NCBI GenBank assembly: GCA_037382365.1
Contig: JARRPZ010000002.1
Span: 26,505 to 90,504 of the forward strand
Source: Lentisalinibacter sp037382365
GTDB taxonomy: Bacteria > Pseudomonadota > Gammaproteobacteria > Steroidobacterales > Woeseiaceae
DNA length: 64,000 nt
Direction of reading: 5' to 3'
Within the stretch, counting starts at the first letter, position 1; each line of letters begins with the position of its first letter. The notes under the pieces are model-generated. The model made no database searches. It had not been told where the DNA came from and saw only the letters and a program-made list of their open reading frames with translations. Shown here piece by piece: positions 52,570 through 60,642 of the stretch. Made by a program: the position numbers and the translations under genes.

Positions 52570-53323
52570 ATTCCACGTCGTCATCCCGGCGCGCTATGCG
52601 TCGGAGCGGCTGCCCGGGAAGGCGTTGGCCGAGATCGCGGGCCGGCCGATGATCGAACACGTCTGGCGTCGCGCCCGGGACAGCGGGGCGGCCGACGTCG
52701 TCGTGGCGACCGACAGCGATCGGGTACTCGAGGCGTCGCGTCGCTTCGGCGCCGTCGCGATGTTGACACGGGAAGATCATGCTTCGGGCACGGACCGCAT
52801 CGCGGAGGTGTCGGCGGAGCGCGGCTGGAGCGATGAGACGATCGTGGTGAACCTTCAGGGCGACGAACCGCTCATGCCGCCGGCCCTGATTGCTCGCGCG
52901 GCCGAAATGCTGGCGGGATCACCTGCGGAGATCGCGACGCTGGCCGTGCCGATACACGACGCGGAGACATTCCATGATCCGAATGTGGTCAAAGTCGTGA
53001 CGGATGCTGCGGGCGACGCGCTCTATTTCAGTCGGGCTCCGATCCCCTGGCCGCGGGAGGAGGCGCGCACGCCGGCACGGGTACGGCCACACCACGCGCT
53101 CCGGCACCTCGGTCTCTACGCTTATCGCGCCGGTGCGCTGGCACGGCTCGTCGCCGCTGCGCCGGTCGAACTCGAACTCACGGAACGGCTGGAGCAGCTG
53201 AGGGCGCTGTATCTCGGCATGCGTATCCGGATCGACGTGGTGGACGAACCGCCAGGCCCGGGCGTCGATACGATGGCCGACCTCGAAAGGGTCAGGCGGA
53301 TCGTCGAACAGGGGTTCGGCTGA
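52553..53323 (+). CDS. kdsB: 3-deoxy-manno-octulosonate cytidylyltransferase
   Basis: KdsB activates KDO as CMP-KDO for transfer to lipid A. The 256-aa protein has the CTP-binding block VVIPARYASERLPGKAL, ATDSDRVLEA, VVNLQGDEPLMPP and HHALRHLGLYAYR. With kdsA at 3.8 kb this window contains two enzymes of KDO activation. The phosphatase and isomerase of the path are not seen. A 141-nt gap without obvious features precedes the next gene. Confidence 0.96.
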   Translation: MNTCTEFHVVIPARYASERLPGKALAEIAGRPMIEHVWRRARDSGAADVVVATDSDRVLEASRRFGAVAMLTREDHASGTDRIAEVSAERGWSDETIVVNLQGDEPLMPPALIARAAEMLAGSPAEIATLAVPIHDAETFHDPNVVKVVTDAAGDALYFSRAPIPWPREEARTPARVRPHHALRHLGLYAYRAGALARLVAAAPVELELTERLEQLRALYLGMRIRIDVVDEPPGPGVDTMADLERVRRIVEQGFG

Positions 53324-53464
53324 GGGAGGTTCGAAGGCGGCCCGATTCCGGCCCGCCTGTCGTCCTGTCGCCGGGGCTTCCTCTTCTGGTCACTGGCCGG
53401 CGAAATGCGGCGCAATGCATGCGATCATGTGCGCCTGTGGCGAACATGAGGTGAGGGAACGTCA

Positions 53465-53974
53465 GTGTCTGATGCGAAAGCCAAGAGTCCCCGTGTCGCG
53501 GTGCTATTCGTCTGCATGGGCAATATCTGCCGGTCGCCGACGGCAGCCGGCGTCTTTGCCAAAGTCGTCGCCGACGCGGGCCTGGCCGAGTACGTAGAGA
53601 TCGATTCAGCGGGCACCCATGCCTATCATGCCGGGGAGCCACCGGATCGCCGGGCCGCGGCCGCGGCCGCCCGGCGCGGGTTCGATCTCGGCGGTCAGAA
53701 GGCGCGGCGTGTATCGCCCCAGGACTTCGACCGCTTCGATTACGTCCTGGCCATGGACCGTGACAACCAGGAATTGCTGCTGGCCGTCGCCAGCACCGAT
53801 CAGCACCAGGAGCGGATCCGTCTGTTCATGGAATTCGGCAGCGACCCGACAGCGCTCGAGGTACCGGATCCGTACTATGGCGGAGCCGTCGGTTTCGAGC
53901 GCGTGCTGGATATGGCCGAGGACGCCGCCGCAGGATTACTGCGCGATATCCAGCGGCGGCTGAATTCCCCCTGA
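53465..53974 (+). CDS. Low-molecular-weight protein-tyrosine phosphatase
   Basis: This 169-aa protein has the P-loop VLFVCMGNICRSPTAAG (CX5R, nucleophile in CMGNICRS) and the catalytic Asp in VPDPYYGG, the layout of Etp/Wzb-like phosphatases. In other bacteria these act on capsule kinases or other phosphotyrosine proteins; no kinase gene is nearby. The GTG at 53465 follows GAGGTGAGGG. The gene converges on rne with 49 nt between the stops. Confidence 0.9.
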   Translation: MSDAKAKSPRVAVLFVCMGNICRSPTAAGVFAKVVADAGLAEYVEIDSAGTHAYHAGEPPDRRAAAAAARRGFDLGGQKARRVSPQDFDRFDYVLAMDRDNQELLLAVASTDQHQERIRLFMEFGSDPTALEVPDPYYGGAVGFERVLDMAEDAAAGLLRDIQRRLNSP

Positions 53975-54023
53975 CGCTTCGGCGCGAGGGCAGGCCGGCA
54001 CGGCCGCCGCCCCGCGCCCGATA

Positions 54024-56660
54024 TCAGTGTTTGTCGCCGTCGTCCTCGGGGGTGGAGGACCAAACGGTGTAGCGCTTCTCCGGATCGGAGCGTATCGGCA
54101 TCTCCCATGGCAGCAGCCGGTCCTGGTCGGACTTGCCACCCGTCCGTCGATCGCGCTCCGAGCCCGCCGATCCGTCCTTGCTCGCGGCGAGTTCGCCAGG
54201 CGTCACGCGCGGCTCTTTACGTTTGCCGTCGTCATTGGTCTGTCCGTTACCGGACTCACCGCCGGCAGTATCGCTCTTGCCGCCTTTGCCGCCTTTCGAC
54301 TCCGTTCGGTCCGGCGCCTTCGATTCGGACCGGCTGGCCGTCTGGCCGGCCTCCTCGGTGCCTGACGCCCGTGACGGACTGCTGTCCGCAATCTCCGATG
54401 CGCCGGCCGAGGTACCGGACTCCGGGCTCCGCCGGCGGCGCCGATTGTCGCCTTCACCGGCGGTGGCCGTATCGTTTTTCCTGGCGTCTTCCGTGCTTTC
54501 TCCCGGCGCTGTCTCGCGATCCTTGCCAGCCGGATTCCTGTTGCCCCGGGAATCGTTCGTACCGGTCTGCTGCTGTTCGCCGGAGCTGGCCTGGGTCTGA
54601 TTGTCCTGACGCGGGCTACGCCGCCGGCGGCCGCCGCGACCGCGTCCGCCGCGGCGCTTCTTCTGACCGCCGTCGGCATCCGCTGATGCGCCTTTGCCCT
54701 CGTCCCTGGCCTTCTTCTGCTCGGGCTGACTCTGCGAGCGCTCCTTGTCCGGCGACTGTCCCTTGGCCGGACCTTTGGCTTCCTTCTTCTTGCTCTTCCG
54801 GGCCCCGCTCTTGCCAGCGGCCTTGCTGCCGCGGCCTCGCGAATCGCCGTCCTTGCGGGTCTGCTGCCTGCCCTTCGCACTCTGGCGGGATTTCGGGCCC
54901 GCGCTGCGTTTGCCGGCACCCTTCCCGGAGGCCGGCTTCTTCTTGCTGCTGCTGGTCTCGGCATCGCCGGTCGCGAAGAGGTAGCGCCACAGGCGCACGA
55001 ACAATCCGGGCCGCTGCGGCTGGTCCTCCAGCAGGCGCTGCGGCGGCGGGGCCGGTGCTGCCGGGACGATCGCGGTCACGGCGGGTTTCTCGACCGGTTT
55101 CTTCTCGACCTGCCAGGAGGGAATCTCGTCCTCGCCGTCCACCGCTGCCAGTTCGTAACTGGACCCCGTATTCTCGGGCAGCAGGGTCTGGTCGTCCCGG
55201 ACCCGACGGATGGAGTAGTTCGGTGTCTCGAGATCCGGATTCGCGACCAGCAGCACCTGCACGTCGTTGCGATCCTCGACATTCTGCACCCAGTCCCGCT
55301 TCTCGTTGAGCAGGTAGGTGGCCACATCCACCGGCAGCTGCGCGATGATCTTCGCCGTACGCTCCTTGCGCGCTTCTTCGCCGACCAGCCGCAGGATGGC
55401 CAGCGCGAGTGATTCGACGCCCCGGATGTTGCCGGTCCCGTTGCACCGCGGACAGATCTGGTGACTCGACTCACCCAATGAGGGTCTGAGCCGCTGGCGC
55501 GACATCTCGAGCAATCCGAAGCGGGAGATCTTGCCGATCTGCACCCGCGCCCGGTCCATGCGAACGGCCTCGCGCAACCGGTTCTCGACTTCGCGTTGAT
55601 TCTTCTGCGGACCCATGTCGATGAAGTCGATGACGACGAGGCCGCCGAGGTCCCGCAGTCTCAGCTGTCGCGCGATCTCGTCCGCCGCTTCCAGATTCGT
55701 GTTGAGCGCGGTGCTCTCGATGTCCTCGCCTTTCGTGGCACGGGCCGAGTTGATGTCGATCGACACCAGCGCCTCGGTGTGATCGATCACCAGGCTGCCG
55801 CCGGACGGCAGGATCACGGCGTGCGCGAACGCGGATTCGATCTGGCTCTCGATCTGGTAGCGGGTGAAGAGCGGGACGGCATCGTCGTAGAATTTCAGCT
55901 TGCGCAGATTGTGCGGCATCACGCGTTCGACGAATTCGCGGGCCTCGTTATACGCTTTCGGATCGTCGATCAATATCTCGCCGATATCGTTCGTGAGGTA
56001 GTCGCGCATGGCGCGGATGATCGCATTCGATTCCTGATAGATCAGGAACGGGGAGGGGCGTTCCACGACGACCTTCAGTATGGCCTCCCACACCGCGAAG
56101 AGATTCTCCAGGTCCCACTTGAGTTCCTCGGTGGAGCGGTCGATACCGGCGGTGCGGACGATGATGCTCATGCCGTCCGGTATATCGAGATCGTCCAGGG
56201 ACTGGCGGACCTGTTCGCGGTCCTCGCCGACGATACGGCGGGATACGCCGCCGGACTTCGGTTTGTTCGGCTTCAACACGAGGAACCGTCCGGCCAGACT
56301 CACGAACGTGGTCAGCGCCGCACCCTTCGTGCCACGCTCTTCCTTGTCGATCTGGACGACGATGTCCTGTCCTTCCCGGAGGACCTCCTTGATGTTCGGT
56401 CGGTTGCCCGATTCCGGTTCCTTCAGAAAGTACTCGGGCGAGACTTCCTTGAACGGCAGAAAGCCATGCCGTTCGGCGCCGTAGTCCACGAACGCCGCTT
56501 CCAGGCTGGGCTCGATCCGCGTGATCTTGCCCTTGTAGATATTTGCCTTCTTTCTTTCCTGGGAGGGTGTCTCGATGTTCAGGTCATAGAGTCGCTGGCC
56601 ATCGACCAGCGCCATGCGCAACTCTTCTTCCTGAGTCGCGTTGACTAACATTCTTTTCAT
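54024..56660 (-). CDS. rne: Ribonuclease E
   Basis: RNase E is the main endonuclease of mRNA decay and tRNA/rRNA processing. The catalytic half has the S1 domain (about residues 37-119), catalytic Asp blocks VSIDINSARATKG and VIDFIDMGPQKNQ and the zinc-link CPRCNGTG. The C-terminal 330 residues are low-complexity, with K/R-, Q/S- and E/G-rich stretches (GGRGRGGRRRRSPR) and a distinct tail PWEMPIRSDPEKRYTVW. At 878 aa it is shorter than E. coli (1061), the difference being in the scaffold. The start is fixed by MKRMLVNATQEEE. Confidence 0.95.
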   Translation of the reverse strand: MKRMLVNATQEEELRMALVDGQRLYDLNIETPSQERKKANIYKGKITRIEPSLEAAFVDYGAERHGFLPFKEVSPEYFLKEPESGNRPNIKEVLREGQDIVVQIDKEERGTKGAALTTFVSLAGRFLVLKPNKPKSGGVSRRIVGEDREQVRQSLDDLDIPDGMSIIVRTAGIDRSTEELKWDLENLFAVWEAILKVVVERPSPFLIYQESNAIIRAMRDYLTNDIGEILIDDPKAYNEAREFVERVMPHNLRKLKFYDDAVPLFTRYQIESQIESAFAHAVILPSGGSLVIDHTEALVSIDINSARATKGEDIESTALNTNLEAADEIARQLRLRDLGGLVVIDFIDMGPQKNQREVENRLREAVRMDRARVQIGKISRFGLLEMSRQRLRPSLGESSHQICPRCNGTGNIRGVESLALAILRLVGEEARKERTAKIIAQLPVDVATYLLNEKRDWVQNVEDRNDVQVLLVANPDLETPNYSIRRVRDDQTLLPENTGSSYELAAVDGEDEIPSWQVEKKPVEKPAVTAIVPAAPAPPPQRLLEDQPQRPGLFVRLWRYLFATGDAETSSSKKKPASGKGAGKRSAGPKSRQSAKGRQQTRKDGDSRGRGSKAAGKSGARKSKKKEAKGPAKGQSPDKERSQSQPEQKKARDEGKGASADADGGQKKRRGGRGRGGRRRRSPRQDNQTQASSGEQQQTGTNDSRGNRNPAGKDRETAPGESTEDARKNDTATAGEGDNRRRRRSPESGTSAGASEIADSSPSRASGTEEAGQTASRSESKAPDRTESKGGKGGKSDTAGGESGNGQTNDDGKRKEPRVTPGELAASKDGSAGSERDRRTGGKSDQDRLLPWEMPIRSDPEKRYTVWSSTPEDDGDKH

Positions 56661-56944
56661 AGTGCCCTGCTTTGATATCTCGTCCGGGCGGCGAGCCCGT
56701 GCCGGCTGACGAAGCCGGCAGAAGGGTCCGGGGCACACAGGGGTACGCTGCGACAGGCCGGAGTGCGCCGGCGTCGCCCATTGGTTGCAGATACAATTCG
56801 CCGGGCCGATCCGTGACGATCGACAGTATGACGGCAAGAATCATCGAAACCCTGCGGCTCGGACGCTTCCGGTGCCGGCGTGCTCCCGAGGAGCCCGACG
56901 CACCACCACCCGCGACCGTCCTGGCCCCGCGCAACGGGGCCGCT

Positions 56945-56972
56945 AAAAAAATGGCGTCCCTGTCGGGGCGCC
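56945..56972 (-). terminator. Terminator-like hairpin inside the rne leader
   Basis: On the minus strand an 8-bp stem with one mismatch (56965-56972 with 56953-56960, 4-nt loop) is followed, after one A, by seven Ts. It lies about 50 nt downstream of the predicted start site and 285 nt before rne. It could stop part of the transcription (attenuation) or end a small RNA. Confidence 0.6.
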
Positions 56973-57029
56973 CCGCTGAATCCGTCCGATCCGGTACGAT
57001 AGCAGAGTACGGGACCGTGACCGGTCGGT

Positions 57030-57058
57030 AATATAGCAACCTCTCGCCACTTCATCAA
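57030..57058 (-). promoter_or_regulatory. Sigma-70 promoter for rne
   Basis: On the minus strand, TTGATG (57058-57053), a 17-nt spacer and TATATT (57035-57030) form a near-consensus promoter with start near 57023. It gives a leader of about 360 nt, close to the 361-nt leader known for E. coli rne. Confidence 0.7.
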
Positions 57059-57071
57059 TTGGCTTAAGTCA

Positions 57072-58055
57072 TTGTCATCCTTCGATAAGTCAACGCTCCC
57101 TGATGGTGCCGTCCGGCGTGGGGTACGCAAGCTCAGGATCACCGCCGACGACGCCGGTCAGCGTATCGACAATTTCCTCGCCCGCGAGCTCAAGGGACTG
57201 CCCCGATCGAGGGTGTACCGACTGTTACGCAAAGGTGAGGTGCGGGTGAACGGAGGGCGGATAAAGGCGGACTACAGGCTCACCGCCGGTGACGAGCTGA
57301 GACTGCCTCCCGTCACGGTCACGCCGGTCACGTCCGGGCATCCGGACCAGGCGCTGGTGCAGCGGATGCTGGCGAGCATCGTGTACGAAGACAAGCGACT
57401 TCTGGTCGTCAACAAGCCGAGCGGCGTCGCGGTTCACGGTGGCAGCGGCATCAGCTTCGGGGTGGTCGAAGCGCTGCGTGGCGCGCGACCGGAATTGCGG
57501 ACTCTCGAACTCGCGCACCGCCTGGACCGGGAAACCAGCGGGTGCCTGGTGCTCGCCAAGAAACGCAGTGCATTGCGCGAGCTGCATGCGCTCTTCCGCG
57601 ACGGTGCGGTGGAGAAATCGTACCTCGCCCTCGTCGCCGGCGACTGGCAACAGGGCACGCGGGTCATCGATCTGCCGCTCGCCGTGAACCGGCGCAAGAG
57701 CGGCGAGCGCCACGTCGCAGTCGACAGCGACGGCGGCAAAGCGTCGCGGACCCGTTTCAGCGTCCAGACCTCCTACGGCGATTGCACGCTGCTGAAGGCG
57801 GAACCCGAGACGGGCCGAACCCATCAGATCCGCGTGCACGCGGCGGCCTGCGGTCACCCGGTGCTCGGAGACGAGCGCTACGGCGACCAGGCCGCGAACG
57901 CCCGCTTCCGTCAATCCGGCCTGCGGCGCCTGTTCCTGCATGCGCAGTCCATCGCCTTCGCCGACGATTCGGGCAACGAACGGCTCTTCATCGCGCCGCT
58001 GCCGGAAGAACTCGACGCCGTCCTCGAGCGCCTGCAGCGGCGCCGGAGGCGATAA
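57072..58055 (+). CDS. rluC: 23S rRNA pseudouridine synthase RluC-like
   Basis: RluC isomerises U955, U2504 and U2580 of 23S rRNA. The 327-aa protein has an N-terminal S4 domain (DDAGQRIDNFLARELKGLPRSR, KGEVRVNGGRIK) and the catalytic core with AHRLDRETSGCLVLAK, whose Asp is catalytic, and GRTHQIRVHAAACGHPVLGD. The TTG at 57072 is the only suitable start. Divergence from rne is the usual gammaproteobacterial order and favours RluC over other RluA-family members. Confidence 0.9.
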   Translation: MSSFDKSTLPDGAVRRGVRKLRITADDAGQRIDNFLARELKGLPRSRVYRLLRKGEVRVNGGRIKADYRLTAGDELRLPPVTVTPVTSGHPDQALVQRMLASIVYEDKRLLVVNKPSGVAVHGGSGISFGVVEALRGARPELRTLELAHRLDRETSGCLVLAKKRSALRELHALFRDGAVEKSYLALVAGDWQQGTRVIDLPLAVNRRKSGERHVAVDSDGGKASRTRFSVQTSYGDCTLLKAEPETGRTHQIRVHAAACGHPVLGDERYGDQAANARFRQSGLRRLFLHAQSIAFADDSGNERLFIAPLPEELDAVLERLQRRRRR

Positions 58056-58056
58056 C

Positions 58057-58629
58057 TCAGAGTAGGGTAAGCCCGAGGTCCTCCAGTGTCGCGGCCAGCC
58101 AGATCAGTGGCAGGCCTATCAATCCGGTCGGGTCCCGACTCTCGATGTGGTCGAACAGCACGACGCCGCTCCCTTCGGCCTTGAAACCGCCGGCACAGTT
58201 CCAGGGGCGGTCGACATCCACGTAGCGCTCGGCCAGCGCCCGGTCGAACTGGCGGAAGCGCACTTCCGTGACATCGGTGTGCACCCGTTCCTCCGCGCCG
58301 GCTCCATGGATGACGCAGACCGAGGTCAGGAACCGCATCGGCAGGCCGCGGGCGGCGAGCAGCTGGTCGATCGCCCGCTGCCGGTCTCCGGGCTTGGGGC
58401 AGACCCGGCCCTCGAGGACCGCCACCTGGTCCGAACCGATCACGGTGGCCTCCGGATGCCGCTCGGCGATACGCCGTGCCTTGAGTCGGGCGAGCCGCAG
58501 TGAGCGGGCCGGCGGTGCTTCGTCCGGGCGATCCTCCTCGTCGTCCGGCGGTGCCATGCACTCGAAACTGCCGAGGATGCGGCTGAGCAGCTCGCGTCGA
58601 TACGGGGAAGAGGAGGCGAGAACGATCAT
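58057..58629 (-). CDS. Maf-like nucleotide pyrophosphatase (YceF type)
   Basis: This 190-aa Maf/HAM1-fold protein has the N-terminal signature LASSSPYRRELLSRI, IGSDQVAVLEG in the center and CAGGFKAEGSGVVLFDHIESRDPTGLIGLPL, close to YceF, which hydrolyses 7-methyl-GTP. The start at 58629 has AGGAGA in front; an ATG seven codons upstream is less well placed. It converges on rluC with a single base between the stop codons and is divergent from yceD. Confidence 0.92.
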   Translation of the reverse strand: MIVLASSSPYRRELLSRILGSFECMAPPDDEEDRPDEAPPARSLRLARLKARRIAERHPEATVIGSDQVAVLEGRVCPKPGDRQRAIDQLLAARGLPMRFLTSVCVIHGAGAEERVHTDVTEVRFRQFDRALAERYVDVDRPWNCAGGFKAEGSGVVLFDHIESRDPTGLIGLPLIWLAATLEDLGLTLL

Positions 58630-58704
58630 GCGGGTCTCCTGGTTTTTCATTTCCGATCAGTCACCTGGGCTCGCATGGCCGGGCGCCTTCAGGGCGTGAT
58701 TATT

Positions 58705-58733
58705 TTGACACCCGGGGTCAAGCCTCTTATCAT
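58705..58733 (+). promoter_or_regulatory. Strong sigma-70 promoter before yceD
   Basis: Consensus TTGACA (58705-58710), a 17-nt spacer and TATCAT (58728-58733) predict a start near 58740. The yceD ATG is at 58743, so the transcript may be nearly leaderless. The palindrome TTGAC-N7-GTCAA (58705-58721) overlaps the -35 and spacer and could be an operator. Confidence 0.75.
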
Positions 58734-58742
58734 CCGCCGGCT

Positions 58743-59318
58743 ATGTCCAGCCCCATGCTGCAGGCGGTAAGGCCGGAAGCTCTGGCCGCCCGACGCGAGG
58801 AGCTCCGGGACACCGTGCCGCTGGGTGCGACGGACCGTCTGGCGGACTTCGTACGGGACGCGCTCGAGCACTGCGCGGACGAGCTGCCGGCGGACTGGGA
58901 ACGCTGGCCGGTGGCAGTCCGGCTCGACTTCGAGCCTCGCCGTATCGAGGGAGGCCGGCCGGTGCCGGCCATGACCGGACACGCGGCGGCGACGCTGCCG
59001 GTGACCTGCGAACGCTGTCTGGGGCTGATGGAGCTGGAGCTCGAAGCGGACATCGCGTTCCTGCTGCCGGACGAGGAGACGGGGGCGGAGGCGTTACCGG
59101 GATTCGAGGTCTGGGCGACTGACGGCCGTGGCGTGCGTCTGCTCGACGTGGTCGAGGAAGAATTGCTACTGTCGGTGCCGCTCGCGCTGGTGCACGAAGA
59201 CGAATCCAGGTGCCGCCGCCTCGCCCGGGACTTCGAGGCGGACGAGACCGAGCCGGAAACGCAACGACCTTTCGGCGCCCTGAAGGCGCTGATGAAGGAT
59301 GAGGGACAGGGCGGCTGA
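58743..59318 (+). CDS. yceD: YceD/DUF177 23S rRNA accumulation protein
   Basis: This 191-aa protein is from the family that is invariably encoded before rpmF. The zinc-type knuckle TCERCLG lies about residue 90 and VVEEELLLSVPLALVHED further on. In E. coli and plants it supports 23S rRNA accumulation. The C-terminus PFGALKALM matches the family end. Start at 58743 or at a second ATG at 58755; neither has a Shine-Dalgarno. It leads the rpmF-plsX-fabH operon. Confidence 0.88.
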   Translation: MSSPMLQAVRPEALAARREELRDTVPLGATDRLADFVRDALEHCADELPADWERWPVAVRLDFEPRRIEGGRPVPAMTGHAAATLPVTCERCLGLMELELEADIAFLLPDEETGAEALPGFEVWATDGRGVRLLDVVEEELLLSVPLALVHEDESRCRRLARDFEADETEPETQRPFGALKALMKDEGQGG

Positions 59319-59352
59319 CACGTATCGCCGTACCGCCGAATGAGAAACCGAT

Positions 59353-59390
59353 CCCGCCCCGGGCCCAGGGCTGCCGGCGGGTATTTTTTT
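59353..59390 (+). terminator. U-tract hairpin before rpmF (possible attenuator)
   Basis: CCCGCC (59353-59358) pairs with GGCGGG (59376-59381), extended by 2 bp across a 2-nt bulge, and is followed by TA and seven Ts (59384-59390). The T-run ends just before the rpmF Shine-Dalgarno, so partial termination between yceD and rpmF is possible. Confidence 0.5.
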
Positions 59391-59400
59391 GGAGACCGAA

Positions 59401-59592
59401 ATGGCTGTTCAAAAGAGTCGCAAGACACCTTCTAACCGCGGCATGCGTCGCGCCCACGATTCGCTGAAAGGCGAGACCCTGTCGGTGGAGCCCACCACGG
59501 GCGAGACGCACCTGCGCCATCACGTCAGCCCCGACGGGTTCTATCGTGGTCGACAGGTGGTCAAGCCCAAGGTCGTGGAAGACCTGGACTGA
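59401..59592 (+). CDS. rpmF: 50S ribosomal protein L32
   Basis: This 63-aa basic protein has the L32 N-terminus MAVQKSRKTPSNRGMRRAHD, then a central segment (LRHHVSPDGFYRGRQV) as in gammaproteobacterial L32 without zinc cysteines. GGAG lies a few bases upstream. rpmF is placed between yceD and plsX as in E. coli. Confidence 0.97.
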   Translation: MAVQKSRKTPSNRGMRRAHDSLKGETLSVEPTTGETHLRHHVSPDGFYRGRQVVKPKVVEDLD

Positions 59593-59631
59593 TCCGCGCC
59601 TGAGCCGGCTGCCGCCGGCTCCCGATCCGAC

Positions 59632-60642
59632 ATGCAGGCCGCGGATTTCACGATCGCCCTGGATGCCATGAGCGGGGACCTCGGTCCCGGTGTCGTGGCT
59701 GCCGCGGCGAAGCAGGCCCTGGAGCGTCACACCCGTCTCTCCGTCGTGCTCGTCGGCGATCGTGCGGCGCTGCAGCCGCTCGTCGGCGGCCGTCCGGACG
59801 ACGGTCGACTGTCCGTTCGTCATGCCGACGAGGTGGTGACGATGAACGATGCGCCGGTGGATGCCCTGCGGCGCAAGAAGAAGTCGTCCATGCGCGTTGC
59901 CATCGACCTCGTGAAAGCCGGCGAGGCGCAGGCCTGCGTGAGCGCCGGCAACACCGGCGCGCTGATGGCCATCGCCAAGTTCGTGCTGAAGACGGTGCCC
60001 GGCATCCATCGGCCGGCCATTCTGGCCGAGGTCCCGGCGAAGGTCGGGATGGTACATATGCTCGACCTTGGCGCGAATGCGGATTGCACCGCGGAACAGC
60101 TGTTCCAGTTCGCGATGATGGGCTCCGTCGTTACGGGTGATATCCGCGGTCTCGATAATCCCCGCATCGCGCTGCTGAATATCGGCGAGGAAGACATCAA
60201 GGGTGACGAGGTCGTCAAGTCGGCCGCCGATCTGCTCTCCTCCAGCGGCCTCAACTACGTGGGTTACATCGAGGGCAACGATATCCCGTCGGGCAAGGCC
60301 GACGTGGTCGTCACCGATGGATTCACCGGCAACGTGGCACTGAAGACCATGGAGGGTACGGCGAGACTGATCTCCGGCATCCTGCGCGGGGCGTTCGATC
60401 GAAGCTGGCTGACCCGCCTGCAGGCATTCGCTGCCTCCAATGTTCTGAAACGACTGCGGACCGAGCTCGATCCAAGGCACTATAATGGCGCGAGCCTCGT
60501 CGGACTCACCGGTATCGTCATCAAGAGTCACGGTAGTGCCGACGAGCTCGCGTTCCTGCACGCCATCGATACGGCGGTCGTGGAGGTGACACACGACGTG
60601 CCGTCGCAGATCGGCCGTCTCCTGCAACGGGAAGCCGCATGA
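59632..60642 (+). CDS. plsX: Phosphate acyltransferase PlsX
   Basis: PlsX makes acyl-phosphate from acyl-ACP for glycerophospholipid synthesis. The 336-aa protein has the family start IALDAMSGDLGP and the blocks SAGNTGALMA, LLNIGEEDIKGDE and TDGFTGNVALKTMEG. The stop overlaps the fabH start by 4 nt, the usual coupling. Confidence 0.97.
   Translation: MQAADFTIALDAMSGDLGPGVVAAAAKQALERHTRLSVVLVGDRAALQPLVGGRPDDGRLSVRHADEVVTMNDAPVDALRRKKKSSMRVAIDLVKAGEAQACVSAGNTGALMAIAKFVLKTVPGIHRPAILAEVPAKVGMVHMLDLGANADCTAEQLFQFAMMGSVVTGDIRGLDNPRIALLNIGEEDIKGDEVVKSAADLLSSSGLNYVGYIEGNDIPSGKADVVVTDGFTGNVALKTMEGTARLISGILRGAFDRSWLTRLQAFAASNVLKRLRTELDPRHYNGASLVGLTGIVIKSHGSADELAFLHAIDTAVVEVTHDVPSQIGRLLQREAA

Larger units (their letters stand above)
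56661..57071 (-). promoter_or_regulatory. rne leader and rne/rluC divergent region
   Basis: This 411-nt region contains no gene. Reading toward rne it holds a promoter (57030-57058), a terminator-like hairpin with seven Ts (56945-56972), a perfect 7-bp hairpin (56923-56941), a small 5-bp hairpin (56882-56894) and a perfect 7-bp hairpin (56701-56719) 41 nt before the rne ATG. In E. coli a long structured leader lets RNase E control its own mRNA, and rluC is also divergent. A rluC promoter was not recognised. Confidence 0.7.
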
